DNA of 64,000 bases from Oscheius sp. JU75 (lineage: Eukaryota; Nematoda; Chromadorea; Rhabditida; Rhabditidae): positions 1,984,001 to 2,048,000 of the forward strand of contig JASJZC010000001.1 in the NCBI GenBank assembly GCA_037178855.1, given 5' to 3'. The notes beneath the pieces were generated by a model. The model had not been told where the DNA came from, made no database searches, and worked only from the letters and a program-made list of their open reading frames with translations. The translations under genes were made by a program, and so were the position numbers. Positions within the stretch are counted from its first letter, which is position 1; every line of letters begins with the position of its first letter. This document shows positions 44,954 to 55,773 of the stretch, in pieces.

Positions 44954-46646
44954 TTAATCTTCATTTTTAATCTTTGAATTTCTATCAGATCCCTTCTTCG
45001 AGCACAAGAAAATCAGATTGATAGTGATCACTGACAGGAAAAATACCATGTAGACGATATGAATTTTCTTTAGCACCCTATAGCTCCAGCCTGTTCTGAA
45101 AATGTTTAATCTTTCTTTGTTAAAGCGGTATGGTGTTTGTGCGTCTGTCCGTCATGGTGTCCGCACAATCGCATGTCAACGCTAATACCCAAAAACGCTG
45201 ACAGGTAATTTCATGTCAAGAGACAAGGGGACAAGCCAGTTGTGGAGGAAACTGCTACTAGGGAAGCAGCGCAGCCGCCTGTGATCAAGCCAAGACTAAT
45301 CGGCTGCGAAGCTGGGGTCGGCAGCTGGTTTTAGCAAAAAGTAGATCATACACCGATTTCGTGGACTTCATCATCTTCCCCTCGGCTTTGCCAGTGATCA
45401 AAACAGCTAGACAGCTCAAAGTCAACGCAAACAGGTTCAGTAGAACGTAGAGAGCTGAAAAAATGAGGTTTGTAACACAAAACAAAACGTACACAAAATC
45501 GGTAACTGATTAGTCCGAGGCATTTCTTGCGTCGTTATCTGCAAAATCAGAACCATTGCAAGGATTCCAGCGTAGCCCAGATTCAATTTCTCCATGTAGT
45601 TGTTGCAAGTGATTTTGGACCAAAATAAGCCGGCCAGGCACAAAAATACGAGCACGTAAGAAGGAATTATGATCAAAACGACGTAATAGGTGTCGCTGCG
45701 ACGAAGCTTGAAAACGAAATTCACCTGAAAACTTTATTGTTATAGAAAAAAGGCACTAACCTCCGAGTAGGTCCAATTGTGCAAATCCTCGTGATACTTC
45801 AGGTACCAGATATCTTTGCCAATGGCTGTCCAAGAGTTGCTGCTCATAACACCGACATTGTAGCTGGGGTCAAAAGAGGGCACAAGCACCATCTCTTTGT
45901 CAATGCTGTGATAGCAGGAATACTTGGCGAAGCAGATTTGATCGTCGAATGGAAAATTTGTCATCGAAAATTTTGTTTAAGCTCAAAAATAAGGAAATCT
46001 TACATCGAGCTCACAATTATAGTCAATGATTGCTGAAGTCAGTAGATCGACTTTCCCATTAGCATACAAGACAACTTGTTGTCTTTCCGGCGGCACACCC
46101 CATTTGAAATCAGCTCTAAGCAGCTAAATTGTAGATTGTTATGACTCTCACGTGTCGTAGGCCACAATATCTGGAGTCCAGACACGATTTCGGGTAGTCA
46201 TTATTAGTTCAATGCCATCAAAGTCTGCAGGATTCCACCGGAGACGATGGTCCATCCATTCCAAGTATGTATCAATTATGACCGAAATTGTCTCGCCTGG
46301 TTCGTCCTAAAAGGCGGAACTAAAAGTATTAGGGAATGCACAAACAATATTCAATAAATTGCTGTACATGAGGGTAATATTGATCTTTTGAACCTTGGGC
46401 TCAACTGTTGGGTCGTAGCGCACTGAAACTTAATTTTAAACCACACTGAACATTGATCTTACCACGAGTATAAGTAGCAGGTAATTCGAGATCGTAATCC
46501 TTAAAAATGTGCTTGAATAGTTTGGCTTCTGCTGCTAGAAATTCGTCCAAGGTTTCTGAATCTCTCAAATGGTGCAGACATTAACAAATGCTACCTGTCT
46601 TTGCCAAAGAAAACAATGTCGACACTGATATCAGCAGAAGAAACAT
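44954..46646 (-). CDS. Cys-loop ligand-gated ion channel subunit (gene B)
   Basis: Nine minus-strand exons: 46595-46646, 46463-46555, 46346-46422, 46152-46306, 46004-46115, 45761-45964, 45493-45724, 45352-45454 and 44954-45095, 389 residues. There is a signal peptide, then the ligand-binding domain with a Cys-loop (C-ELDMTNFPFDDQI-C, 13 residues between cysteines), M1 (YYVVLIIIPSYVLVFLCL), M2 with EKLNLG before it, M3, a very short cytoplasmic loop, and M4 in the last exon. EKLNLG resembles cation-selective members. No vicinal CC is present, so it is not a nicotinic alpha type. The agonist is unknown. One junction is odd: the exon starting at 45964 is preceded by TTTTCG, not an AG, though phase and the Cys-loop length demand it. 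The ATG is 24 bp past the stop of gene A. Confidence 0.85.
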
Positions 46647-46670
46647 CTTAGCAAAAACACTTTTATTTTC
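46647..46670 (-). other. 24-bp intercistronic spacer between channel genes
   Basis: Between the stop of gene A and the ATG of gene B on the minus strand there are 24 bases that hold AATAAA and a T-run ending CTAAG just before the ATG. This could serve at once as poly(A) signal for gene A and splice acceptor for gene B, like SL1-type operons of nematodes. Confidence 0.5.
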
Positions 46671-48335
46671 TTAAAAAACCAAAATGATTAAATTGATAAC
46701 ACCGACGAAATTGAACAGGATCAAAAAGAAAATGTGCAGGCGTTTCATGAAGAGGTACTTAAGCTGGAGTAGTCTGAAATATGGATAAGTGTTTATTCTC
46801 TACCGAATTTGCCTCCAAAAGATCAATCTTGGAAGCCAACGCACCTGGGTTTTTTGTTCATGCTTTCGAGTTCCTTCTTGAGAGTCTTGGTTTCCCTGTA
46901 CACGTGCAATTTTCCTAATATCATGTTCAGAAGGATGGCCAGTGTTATAAGACCGAGATTTATCATTGAGTAGCGGGCTGGGAACATAATTTTTCTGGTG
47001 AGATCTAAAAACTTACAAAGCTTGTTGAATTCATCAATTTTGGGCATGTTTTCTGTTGAAATTTCCATCACGAGCATCATGGCCAGGATGGCTGTCAAGC
47101 CGAGGTTGAGCTAAAAAAACTATGTGGTCATCCTTCCCAGAGACCGTAAACAATGTGCAGTACAGCGAACGCGGATGAAATCCGAGAAAACTAACATTTT
47201 CCATGTAGCAATCCTTCTCGATTGACCTCCAAAACAGGCCTGACAAACACAGAATAGTTAGAATGAAAGACGGAATTATGACAAGCATAAAATAATAAGT
47301 TGTGCTCCTCCGGAATTCCAGATGGAAGATGACCAGAGAGTAGCCACGACCGCTCGGTCCTTCGTACCAGTCGTTTTCCACAAAGACTCCTCGGAACTGC
47401 CATTCGCCATTTCCCTAAAATTATTTAATGAATATCTTCCTTAAATAGTCAGTGAATGTAAAGAAGGTCTTACCACTGATGAAGGATCGTTAATTTCCGG
47501 ACTAATTGATCCGGTGACATTGAGTTCAGTTGTTGGAGCATTGAAGGAAGTCATTCGAAATTCACATTCCTGCTCGTCGAAGGGAAAGTTTGTTAGCTAA
47601 AAAAATATAATAACACCAAAAACTCTAACTTTTAGGTGACATATAAACTCGATAACTGCAGTAGAATAGTAGGAGACAGTGCCATTGGAAAATACGTTGA
47701 GAAGAAGGCGATCTTCGGGAATGGACTCGGAGTAGCTTATTCTAAAAACAGCTTATGTTTAAACATAGAACAACAACTATACATGTCGTAGGGCAGTATA
47801 TCAGGAAGCCAGACGGTTTCTTTTCTTCCAATCACAAACTCCTTGATCCCGTCAAACTCCTCTGGGTCCCACGACAGGCGTGGATCCACCCATGTCTGAA
47901 ATCTAAACTGTTATTAATAACATAGCAATTACCAAAATAACGTCAATAATCATCTGAGACGCTTGCTTCGGCTCGTCAATGCTCAAAAGTTTCATATAGT
48001 ACAACGAAATGTTGGCCAAGGAAGGTTTAGGCTTGTCACCGTAGCGATCTGCAAACATTAAGAATTTTAAGCTTTCGTACCTCTTGTATAAGTTGCCGGG
48101 ATATTCCTGTTGTAATCTTCTAAGAGGTGGTCGACCAATTTGGTCTGATTTTTGAAAAAACTCTTGAGATCCTTGTCATCTTCATGTTTGGTATTAGGAT
48201 GATGTACCGTAGTGTAAAATATGCCTTTTTTGGCTGCAGCTAAGATTAATGTTGTACAGTTTAAAAAAAAGAGATCGAACCTATTTTGGCTGCATTGGCA
48301 CAGATTAAAGTTAGTACGAGTGGGGCTAGTATCAT
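46671..48335 (-). CDS. Cys-loop ligand-gated ion channel subunit (gene A)
   Basis: Ten minus-strand exons: 48281-48335, 48081-48239, 47933-48048, 47783-47895, 47630-47741, 47474-47596, 47196-47414, 47017-47110, 46845-46977 and 46671-46773, 408 residues, all sites canonical. A signal peptide is followed by WVDPRLSWDPEEFDGI, a Cys-loop (C-HLKLTNFPFDEQE-C), M1 (YYFMLVIIPSFILTILCL), M2 after ENLNLG, M3, a short basic loop and M4 (HIFFLILFNFVGVINLIIL). The Glu before M2 fits a cation channel. No vicinal CC in the C loop. It is clearly a paralogue of gene B, same exon logic, in tandem on the same strand with 24 bp between stop and next start. The first two of its exons plus part of the third are also present as a near-identical fragment at 54854-55117. 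Confidence 0.9.
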
Positions 48336-48662
48336 TTGGGTTCAGAGGTAAGCTAGAAAAATGCGCAAACAGATGTCATTTGAAACCTAAAATGATGAGG
48401 TGGACACTTCAGAGACCACTTTAATATCGAGGGCTTTGAAACAAAGAGCCCATTATAGTGGAGAGGTAAAATTAAGCTCCTGAGCATCAGAAAATTCAAA
48501 TTGCTAAATCTAGCTCTCATACCCCTGTTCAAAAGTTTAACTTCGTTTAACAGCCATATGAGCTGAACTCTGAGAACGTGCGGAGCCCTGCCTGTCGTGT
48601 TTAGTTCATTACTAAATATTTTTTTAAGTGAAAATTTATTAATTATTGCCTCACAACAGTTT
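48336..48662. other. Intergenic gap astacin / channel gene A
   Basis: 327 bp between the stop of the astacin gene and the start of channel gene A, both on the minus strand. It is likely the 3' end of the first and the promoter of the second. No coding or repeat signal seen. Confidence 0.5.
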
Positions 48663-50512
48663 TCAGACAAGCTTGTACTTGAACTGCATGCGAAGCTGGT
48701 TGTACAGCGACATTCCGCGGATGGATATCTGGTTTGAGGTCGATGTGAAGACGTCTGTCTGACAGCAGAGCAGCATTCCACCCAGTTGGAAATTACCAAG
48801 GTTGATGTCGAAGGACTGCCAAGGACACTGATCCAGACACATCGAGGCTTGGGTCACTTGGAACTGGATTTTTCGGCCAGAGGGAGCCTGGATGATCCAG
48901 TAGCAGTCTGTTGGAACGGTTTTGGGATTGTAGTCATTTGGATCACCGGCCGTGCCGTTGAACATTTGCCAGGAGGTTGTAGCCTAAAATATTTTTTGAT
49001 TGGGAAGTTAAAACAATTCACCTGAAGAACTTTCCCATTACAGTTGACAGCATTTCCTTTGGCGATTTGACTGCAATCCGGTCCAGTGAACATTTTTGGA
49101 CACAAGCACTCGGAGCACTTCCTCGAGTTCACGATACCGCTGTTCTTACAGTTCGGCTTCGAACTGCAGATGCCTATAATTTTTCAATTTCATATCATCT
49201 GTTCAACACACTGGAGCAGTTGTAGAGGTTGTTGACCGAGATCACATCGGAGAAGGCTGGAGCCTCACGCTGACCCATCGAGCTCGCATAGTTCTTGTCT
49301 TTGGGAATAATAGTCATTTGATTCCTGTCTGTGGCGAATGCAAAAGCGTCATACTGCATAACCGATCCGTAATCGTAAGGAACTCCGAGATTGTTGGATG
49401 TCTGTGACGTCATCTAAAACCTGTCTATTGCTCTCTGTTTCTCTTCAAACCTTGACAAAGTTGTACTGTAGATTTGGCGCAATATTATTCAGGTTGATTG
49501 TCACATAATCATCTCGATCGGCCCTCGACTGTTCGTGGTAGAAGCCCAGAGCATGAGCTGTCTCGTGACACACAGTTCCCAGCTAAAAGCTCATCTTTAT
49601 CTGATTGATCTCATGTCCTACACTCTCACATCCATTCCCAATGGAAATCTGTTGACTAGACATGCCCTGCTTTCCCACATAAGACCAACACCCGGACCCG
49701 ATGTAGTAGTTCAAAGCGCTTGGACCGTTACTGTTCTGAAAAGAGTAATGTGTTTTTGTGAGGAGACAAAACCTGGAAGTTAAGACAGGTATTGGCTTGC
49801 CAGTAGGCGACAGCAGCCTTTACAAGAGGAAGTTTTCGAGCGTCGTTTTCTGGAACAGCATGTCAATAGTTTTGGTTGGCCAGCTAGGAAATCAGTAATA
49901 AGACGAACATTTGTATACTGTTTAAATTTATTCAAACTCACGAATAGATTTATCAATCGTGTAGTAGATGGGAGTCTTGACGTTCCAATAGTTGGCCGGA
50001 TTGGTTGTAGCCGCTCTCTTTTGTTTCTTGCCTAAAAATCACATTTTTGTGGTTTCCAAAGTTATAAAATACCAGCGTCCGTCTCACAATCATCATCGAG
50101 ACAACCAGCAGCAATCGCCTTGGCCTGCTCGATATTCAAGAGCATGTCTCCTTCGTGCATCCACTCAGCAATATTCTTGTTTACTTCATGGATTCTAACC
50201 CTCGGATTTGGAACATTTGGAGGCTTGATTTCTGGCTCTTCTTTCTTCGGTTGCGGTGCACTGACCGCCCTCTTCATCTTCTTCTCGCCAACTTTTTCTT
50301 CTTTTCCAGGAGTCTGCTTCACCTTCATACGGCTCAGAATGTTCTTGACAGTTTTTCGCGTCTCCATATTGTCGTCCGTGTCATTCTTGAGCTTGAAGTC
50401 TTCAAGATCAGGTCGAGCCTCAAAGTTTTGACATTTTCACATCTATTTTTTAAGAAAAATGGTTTACCTGAACAAGAACGGCAAGGAGCGGCAGAATGAA
50501 CCAGAGATGCAT
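48663..50512 (-). CDS. Astacin metalloprotease with EGF-like and CUB domains (nematode NAS type)
   Basis: Nine minus-strand exons: 50468-50512, 50073-50418, 49942-50031, 49773-49849, 49622-49735, 49451-49582, 49212-49413, 49022-49173 and 48663-48983, 492 residues. Order: signal peptide ([15 protein letters not shown]), a charged propeptide to about 136 ending in the furin-like KKQKR, the astacin domain (about 137-335), a short EGF-like module with six cysteines (about 337-378), and a CUB domain to the end. The zinc motif is [11 protein letters not shown] at 230-240 (His230, His234, His240, Glu231). The Met-turn is SVMQY at 285-289, with Gln where His is usual. A secreted, zinc-dependent endopeptidase; worm NAS proteins of this layout act in cuticle, moulting or digestion. 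I cannot assign the exact nas number. Confidence 0.93.
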
Positions 50513-53050
50513 CGGTGGATGTCCATTCTTCGAGCCCAGCTCTTTTTGTAGGCACCGTGGATCAAATTAATTTTTAGGCTGGACAATGCGTTCAAAGAAG
50601 AGGCGTGGGTGCAAATGAATTTGGTAGCTATTGTCGTTGAGTTATTGGGAGGGGCTCGAAACGACAACAAAATATCCTGCTTCTGTAAACAAGAGCTGTA
50701 GACCGAGATGTCTTTTTTTTTTTAGAAAATAGGCCAGGGAAGCTACCTGTGAAGTATAAAACCATCGAAGGTGATGGAATGTAAAAACATTGAACACAAA
50801 CTACTTTCTCTCTAAACTTTAGAGTTGCTTCTTTATACGAGATTATAATAGTTTCAGCTTTGTAGTTCCACTCTCCGAATGGCCATCTCTAAATGAAACA
50901 TGGAAGTGGAAAATTGAGACAAACCTTGACAAGTTCACCTACTGGCAGAAAGTAGTATGTTTTCAATGTTAGTATACACACACACACACACGGGCATTTA
51001 GAACTAGATATAACTTTATGACGGAAACAGTTGGCTTGAGGGCTGAACCTAATCCGCGACCAAACTCGAAATGCATGGCGAGAGTCTGATCCAACGAGCA
51101 TTCAAAGTAGTAACTTTGGCAAACTTCAAAAATACATTCCGAGATGCAAAACGAGCACTGGATTATGTAACTGTTCCACGATAACGACGACTTACACTTT
51201 CTTTCGAAAATCGGAAAGGGGGTGCGTACGGACGGACACCGTTTCGCTTTAGAATAAGAGATTTACGGTGGAGAGAAACCCGTACGGGAGCAGGAAAAAA
51301 AAAGTTTGCGACTTCATATAACAGGCTCATACTGTCATTCTTCCCCTTCTCACGCTCACAATGTTTTAAACCAGTATTTGTGACTATTCGGAAGTTACGA
51401 GCACCCAAAGCAGCAACTTTGGAAAACTTCGAAAAAATGAGACCGCTAACAGCGAACAAACGCGTTCGGCAGACGGCGGACATTTTGGAAGCAAGGAACT
51501 TTTTCTAACTTTCTGAATTTTGGTAGCAGCCTTCATCCAACTTTCCCGTCAAGAGGCGTACTTTATTCTGATCTTCTAACGCCGCCGCGCCTTTTTTGAA
51601 GGTCGGCACATACCTGCAAAATCGTTGTTATGTAAATTGTAGCGCTTGATCTGTTCTCCATGTTTGCAAAAAAACATCATTAAGATGAAAAATCACGTCT
51701 TCAAGCCTAAAAAGGTCCCGAACGGCCCCGCGGCGCCGAAATGATCTAGCCAAAAGATGGAAATCATAACCAGTGTCAGCAAGCCAGTGCCAGTCCCCAT
51801 TCTATTCTTGTCCTTCACAGTTCCTCTAGCTTCTCGCCCATTCGTTATTTCAAACCACGTACGTATTTTCTCGTGCACGCCAAATTTTGGCTCTCGGTTG
51901 TTCTGTTCTCGGTTTTCCCAGTTTTTTTTTCGGATCTCCGTAATTTTTATACCTTGCTCCGTTTATTGTTTTCTTTCTCGGATAAACTTTAATAAAAAAG
52001 CATTACTGCTCGTTTCTTTTCGATTTATTCCCTCCAGAAAATCTCTTTCCTGTGATCAAAAGCTTCGAGCACGTGTTGGATAACCGCGCTTCCATCGGTA
52101 CCCATTCCGATAGACATTCACTCCAGTCCGAGTTTTTAAATTTTTTTTGGGGCTGTCTTGGCCCGGCCCGGGACTGCCTAGCTCAATTGTTTTGTCCCGA
52201 ATAACATGTATGCTAATGACAGGTTTTGGTAATAGTTCGGCAGGCGGCTCGGTTCATTCAAACGGGTTTTCGCGCGCATTTTTGAATTCGGCGGGATTTT
52301 GAAATCTTTTTTCGTTTACGACTTCTACGCCTTTTCACTGCTTTTCTCAAATTTTTGCTTTACTTTCCATGTCTTTTCTTGTTCGCTGCAAGAAATAAAA
52401 ACTAAGACTGCCTTGTTCTTCGTTGGTACAATCTGCTCCCGTCTGTTGGTCAACCAATAGGAGTCAATTATCATTATACAAGGCAGTCTTAGTTTTTATT
52501 TCTTGAAGCGAACAAGGAAAGACATAAAAGGTAAGGCAAAAAGTTGAGAAAAGCAGTGAAAAGTCGTAAACGAGAAAAAGATTTCAAAATCCCGCCGAGT
52601 TCAAAAATGCGCGCGAAAACCCGTTTGAATGAACCGAGCCGCCTGCCGAACTATTACCCAGTTTTTTTTTCGGAACTGTCAAGAGTTTCCTCCTATGCCA
52701 CTTCAGAAATTTACGATTTTTACTTCAATATGCTTTGTTGCAACAAAAATATGTTGTGCAGATTTGGCAAGCAAGAATGATCTATTTTTAGGTACTAGAT
52801 TATTTTTCGCTTGAATTTCTGACGCGTTTTGCCAATTCGCCCAAAACCAGATTTCCTGACGTAATCTACTCGTTTTTAGAGAACTTTTTTTTCGGGTTCA
52901 GCGTAAATGGACTCTTAGTCTTTCAGTCGTTGCGTTCCATCTGTTCATATTCGCACAAATTTACTTCCATTCAAATTTTTCTATTGATATCGCCACCTAT
53001 CTTCCTCTTCTTTACTTTTTCCAAGTATACACAAGTGTTTCTTCAGTGAT
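50513..53050. other. Gene-poor repeat-bearing region
   Basis: 2.5 kb between the astacin start and the uba-2 pseudogene. It holds a CA microsatellite at about 50978-50992, a roughly 35-bp direct repeat (51095-51132 and 51399-51437, core AACTTTGG-AAACTTC), and the foldback element listed separately. The sequence around 52960-53040 resembles the promoter of intact uba-2 and marks the left edge of the duplication. Confidence 0.5.
52228..52658. mobile_element. Long foldback (terminal inverted repeat) element
   Basis: The left arm 52228-52415 and right arm 52478-52658 are reverse complements almost throughout (GGTAATAGTTCGGCAGGCGG at the left tip, its complement at the right tip) with a 62-bp centre. 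It is about 430 bp in all and has no coding capacity, so it is a MITE or PAL-type foldback element. The high match of the two arms suggests recent activity or gene conversion. No clear target-site duplication could be fixed by eye. Confidence 0.8.
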
Positions 53051-54680
53051 ATGTGGAAGCGCGAATACGGGAAGCTGCGGCGCAGCAAGAAAATCTTTGT
53101 CGTCGGAGCCGAAGATATTGGTAACAAGCTGCTGAAAAAGCTCATCTTTTCCGGCTTCAAACATATTCATGTGGTCTGTTTCATTGCATTTTCCCACAGA
53201 AAAACGTATTTTAGTTCGACGCCAGCAAGCGCAATAATCCGACTTGAACATGGAAAGAAATCCATGGCCGAGGTGGCTACAGCAGCTGTCCGAAACCTTC
53301 GAGGGATACGACTGTATCATGTCCGCTCTTGACAACAAGCAGGACCGAACCCATGTATACGAAAAGTGCCGCTTGTGGCCCGTGACGCCCCTCGTGGAGA
53401 GCGGCTTAGTTGGACAGGTAAGAAATTTGCTTCGATTTTCCGAAATCTCTCGAAAAAGCAACCAAAGTGGCTTCAAACCAATTTGAACGATTGCTCAGCT
53501 CAAAAACTGCGTTCGATTAGGGAAAAATAACCTATATACAGCGAAAATAGAGGGTAGAGCGGAGTAAAGACTTGCGTTATTTGAACACTTGGCCATTTAA
53601 GAAAAAAAAGTACTGAGCAACGGACTCGAACCGAGCATTCGTAGTGCAAGCGAACACGCTACAATTACAGTAACTTATGAAAACGGCAATTTTTTCAGAT
53701 AACGACCTACCAGGGAGACAAAATCAGACCCTACCAGTGCACAGTGTACGAGCTGAAGCAAATTGCCTGTACCGTCTGGTCGATACATCACTTCAACCAG
53801 CATTTGGCAACATCGACGACGATATGAGTCCGGACGGCAACAATGCGGGAAGCAAGAAGGATGGGACCGGTCGCTGATCAAATGGCCTGTGTGGTCGATA
53901 TGATCCTGCAAGTAAAGTTTTCATTCAAAGAGTACTGCTTCGATGATCTGGTCGCCTTCGGCGAAATCGTTCGTGAAGAGTGCCTTGAAATTCGTGAAAC
54001 CAAAAGCCCAAGTGAATGGCCAGGTCATTATCGACTCCGAAGCCGATGAGGAGGAAATTGAGGGTACTTTTTGCAATGATTAGAACCTAAAAAAGGAATT
54101 TTTAGCCCGGCAAACGAAGCAACTGACCGAGATGAAGATCGGAGATGCAGATATCCTCTTCTGGGAAGACCTCACAACCGATCGGAAGGTCACAATCTAC
54201 GTACACTCCGTTGAGAAGTACAATGGAGACTGTTTTGAGGTGCAGTTTTGTTCTATTTTTGTCTAAAGAGGGGTCTATTCGACAAGTATCCGTATTTTTT
54301 TCTGTCTCGACAGTGTTTTAAGCTTTAGAAAGATATGTTTGGCAAGAATTCTGAGTAAAAACTAGGACTAAATAGTGAAAGACTGGAAAATAAGAGAGGA
54401 ATGAGCAAAAAGAGCACATCTCCCTATTTATGACTTGAGGTACAACAGTACATCATACCTAGGTACGAGCAAAAAATTTTCGGCTCAAGTCGAGTTTTTG
54501 AAAAATCGGATCTGCTAGAGTCGAGCCGTCTGGAAGGCCTGTATTCGGGCCAAAGTCGTCGAAAATAGGTTGAAAACGATCAAATGTCTATACAAGAGCA
54601 CTTTCTAATAATCCTCTTTTCAGGTCTATCTCCGACAGGTCCATAAGAAGGAGCAGCTACCGTGCCTCGGGTGGATACTC
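53051..54680 (+). pseudogene. Decayed duplicate of uba-2
   Basis: It matches intact uba-2 (55774-58597) piece by piece. A full first exon lies at 53051-53173 with the nucleotide-loop GAGGIG changed to GAEDIG. Then come a shortened second and third exon with frameshifts around 53220-53420, a stub of exon 4 at about 53700-53826 that has lost the catalytic-cysteine segment and runs into a stop, the end of exon 6 near 54010-54065, exon 7 at about 54104-54237, and an exon 8 stub near 54625-54665. Introns also match (for example the short one before 54104), so it arose by DNA duplication and not from an mRNA. No continuous reading frame can be made from it. Confidence 0.88.
53611..53668 (-). repeat. 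tRNA-derived element (degenerate)
   Basis: Inside the uba-2 pseudogene. The minus strand carries CTCGGTTCGAGTCCGTTG, a good B-box region; the A-box side is weak. The intact gene carries other tRNA-like pieces in the matching intron. Confidence 0.45.
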
Positions 54681-54853
54681 GTTCGATTCCCTATTTTTTG
54701 GGAGTTGTTCTTTCTCTCTTGTCTTCTGTTTCTCCCTTTTCTAATCTCTTGTTCTAAAACCACCTATCTATTTTTGCCTGAATAAATATATAGAACCCAC
54801 GCTTCTCTTTCTAAAAAAAAAAATTCAAAACGTGTGCCCCAAAGACGCAACAT

Positions 54854-55117
54854 TCAAAAGTTTCATGTACAACGAAATGTTGGCCAAGGAAGGTTTAAGC
54901 TTGTCACCGTAGCGATCTGCAAACATTAAGAATTTTAAGCTTTCGTACCTCTTGTATAAGTTGCCGGGATGTTCCTGTTGTAATCTTCAAAGAGGTGGTC
55001 GACCAATTTGGTCTGATTTTTGAAAAAACTCTTGAGATCCTTGTAATCTTCATGTTTGGTATTAGGGTGCTGTACCGTAGTGTAAAGTATGCCTTTTTTT
55101 GGCTGCAGCTAAGATTA
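54854..55117 (-). pseudogene. Duplicated fragment of channel gene A
   Basis: Nearly identical, base for base, to 47983-48248, which covers exon 2, the next intron and most of exon 3 of channel gene A, in the same orientation. Differences are a few substitutions and small indels. It has no start, no signal peptide and no membrane segments, so it is a dead fragment. It sits between the uba-2 pseudogene and the promoter of intact uba-2. Confidence 0.9.
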
Positions 55118-55773
55118 GGACTCTCTTAGTCTGTTTAGAAATGGGGTTGACTGGCGGCATACTGTAGAATTTTTCCTTGCGGATCCCACCGCGCCAATTC
55201 TTCCACGGCGTGTTATACGCGTCGCCACTTTTTCAAACTGGGTGCTAATGCCGCTCGTTTCCTTAAGTACAGTATCCTACAGAAAACCTGTTTTAAACCG
55301 TATATTCTACATTAAACTAAAAAGCAGCTAGAGAACTAAATTTGAATTCCCGCCCCCGAAATAGGAATATGGCGCGAGAAACATTGACGACGCCTTTTGC
55401 ATGGGCATAACACGTAGTGCTTCAACAATTGGCAACGGTTTCACCCGATTTTCTTTTAATTTTTTGCTTCTCGGGTATAATTGTTAGCAGTTTTCATGGA
55501 AATATGGCCCTACATTTCTCTTCTTCAAGTGAGTTCCAGGACTTTTTGTATTTTGTTGCCGCTTCGTTTCTAGCTCACGTCCCAACTTTTTTAATACTAA
55601 AACCAAGTTTTCTACCAATGTCTGCTTTTTGTTTACCAAATTCCGTGCGCGCGCTGCGCTCCATCTACCCACAATACCCGAAATTTGTTCCCATTCGAAT
55701 TTTCCATTTATTTCGCCATCCTTTCTTCCTCTACGCTCTTTTAGTTACAAATACACGTGATTTTTTCAGTAAT
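55118..55773 (+). promoter_or_regulatory. Upstream region of uba-2
   Basis: 656 bp between the channel fragment and the uba-2 ATG. The last 100 bp resemble 52950-53050 in front of the pseudogene. A TTTTTTCAG acceptor ends at 55769, four bases before the ATG, so the mRNA is very likely trans-spliced. The 195-residue open frame here merges promoter and exon 1 and is not taken as the start. Confidence 0.5.

Noticed and set aside
52228-52658. Foldback arms as coding sequence
   Set aside because: The open frames in the arms are short and mirror each other through the inverted repeat.
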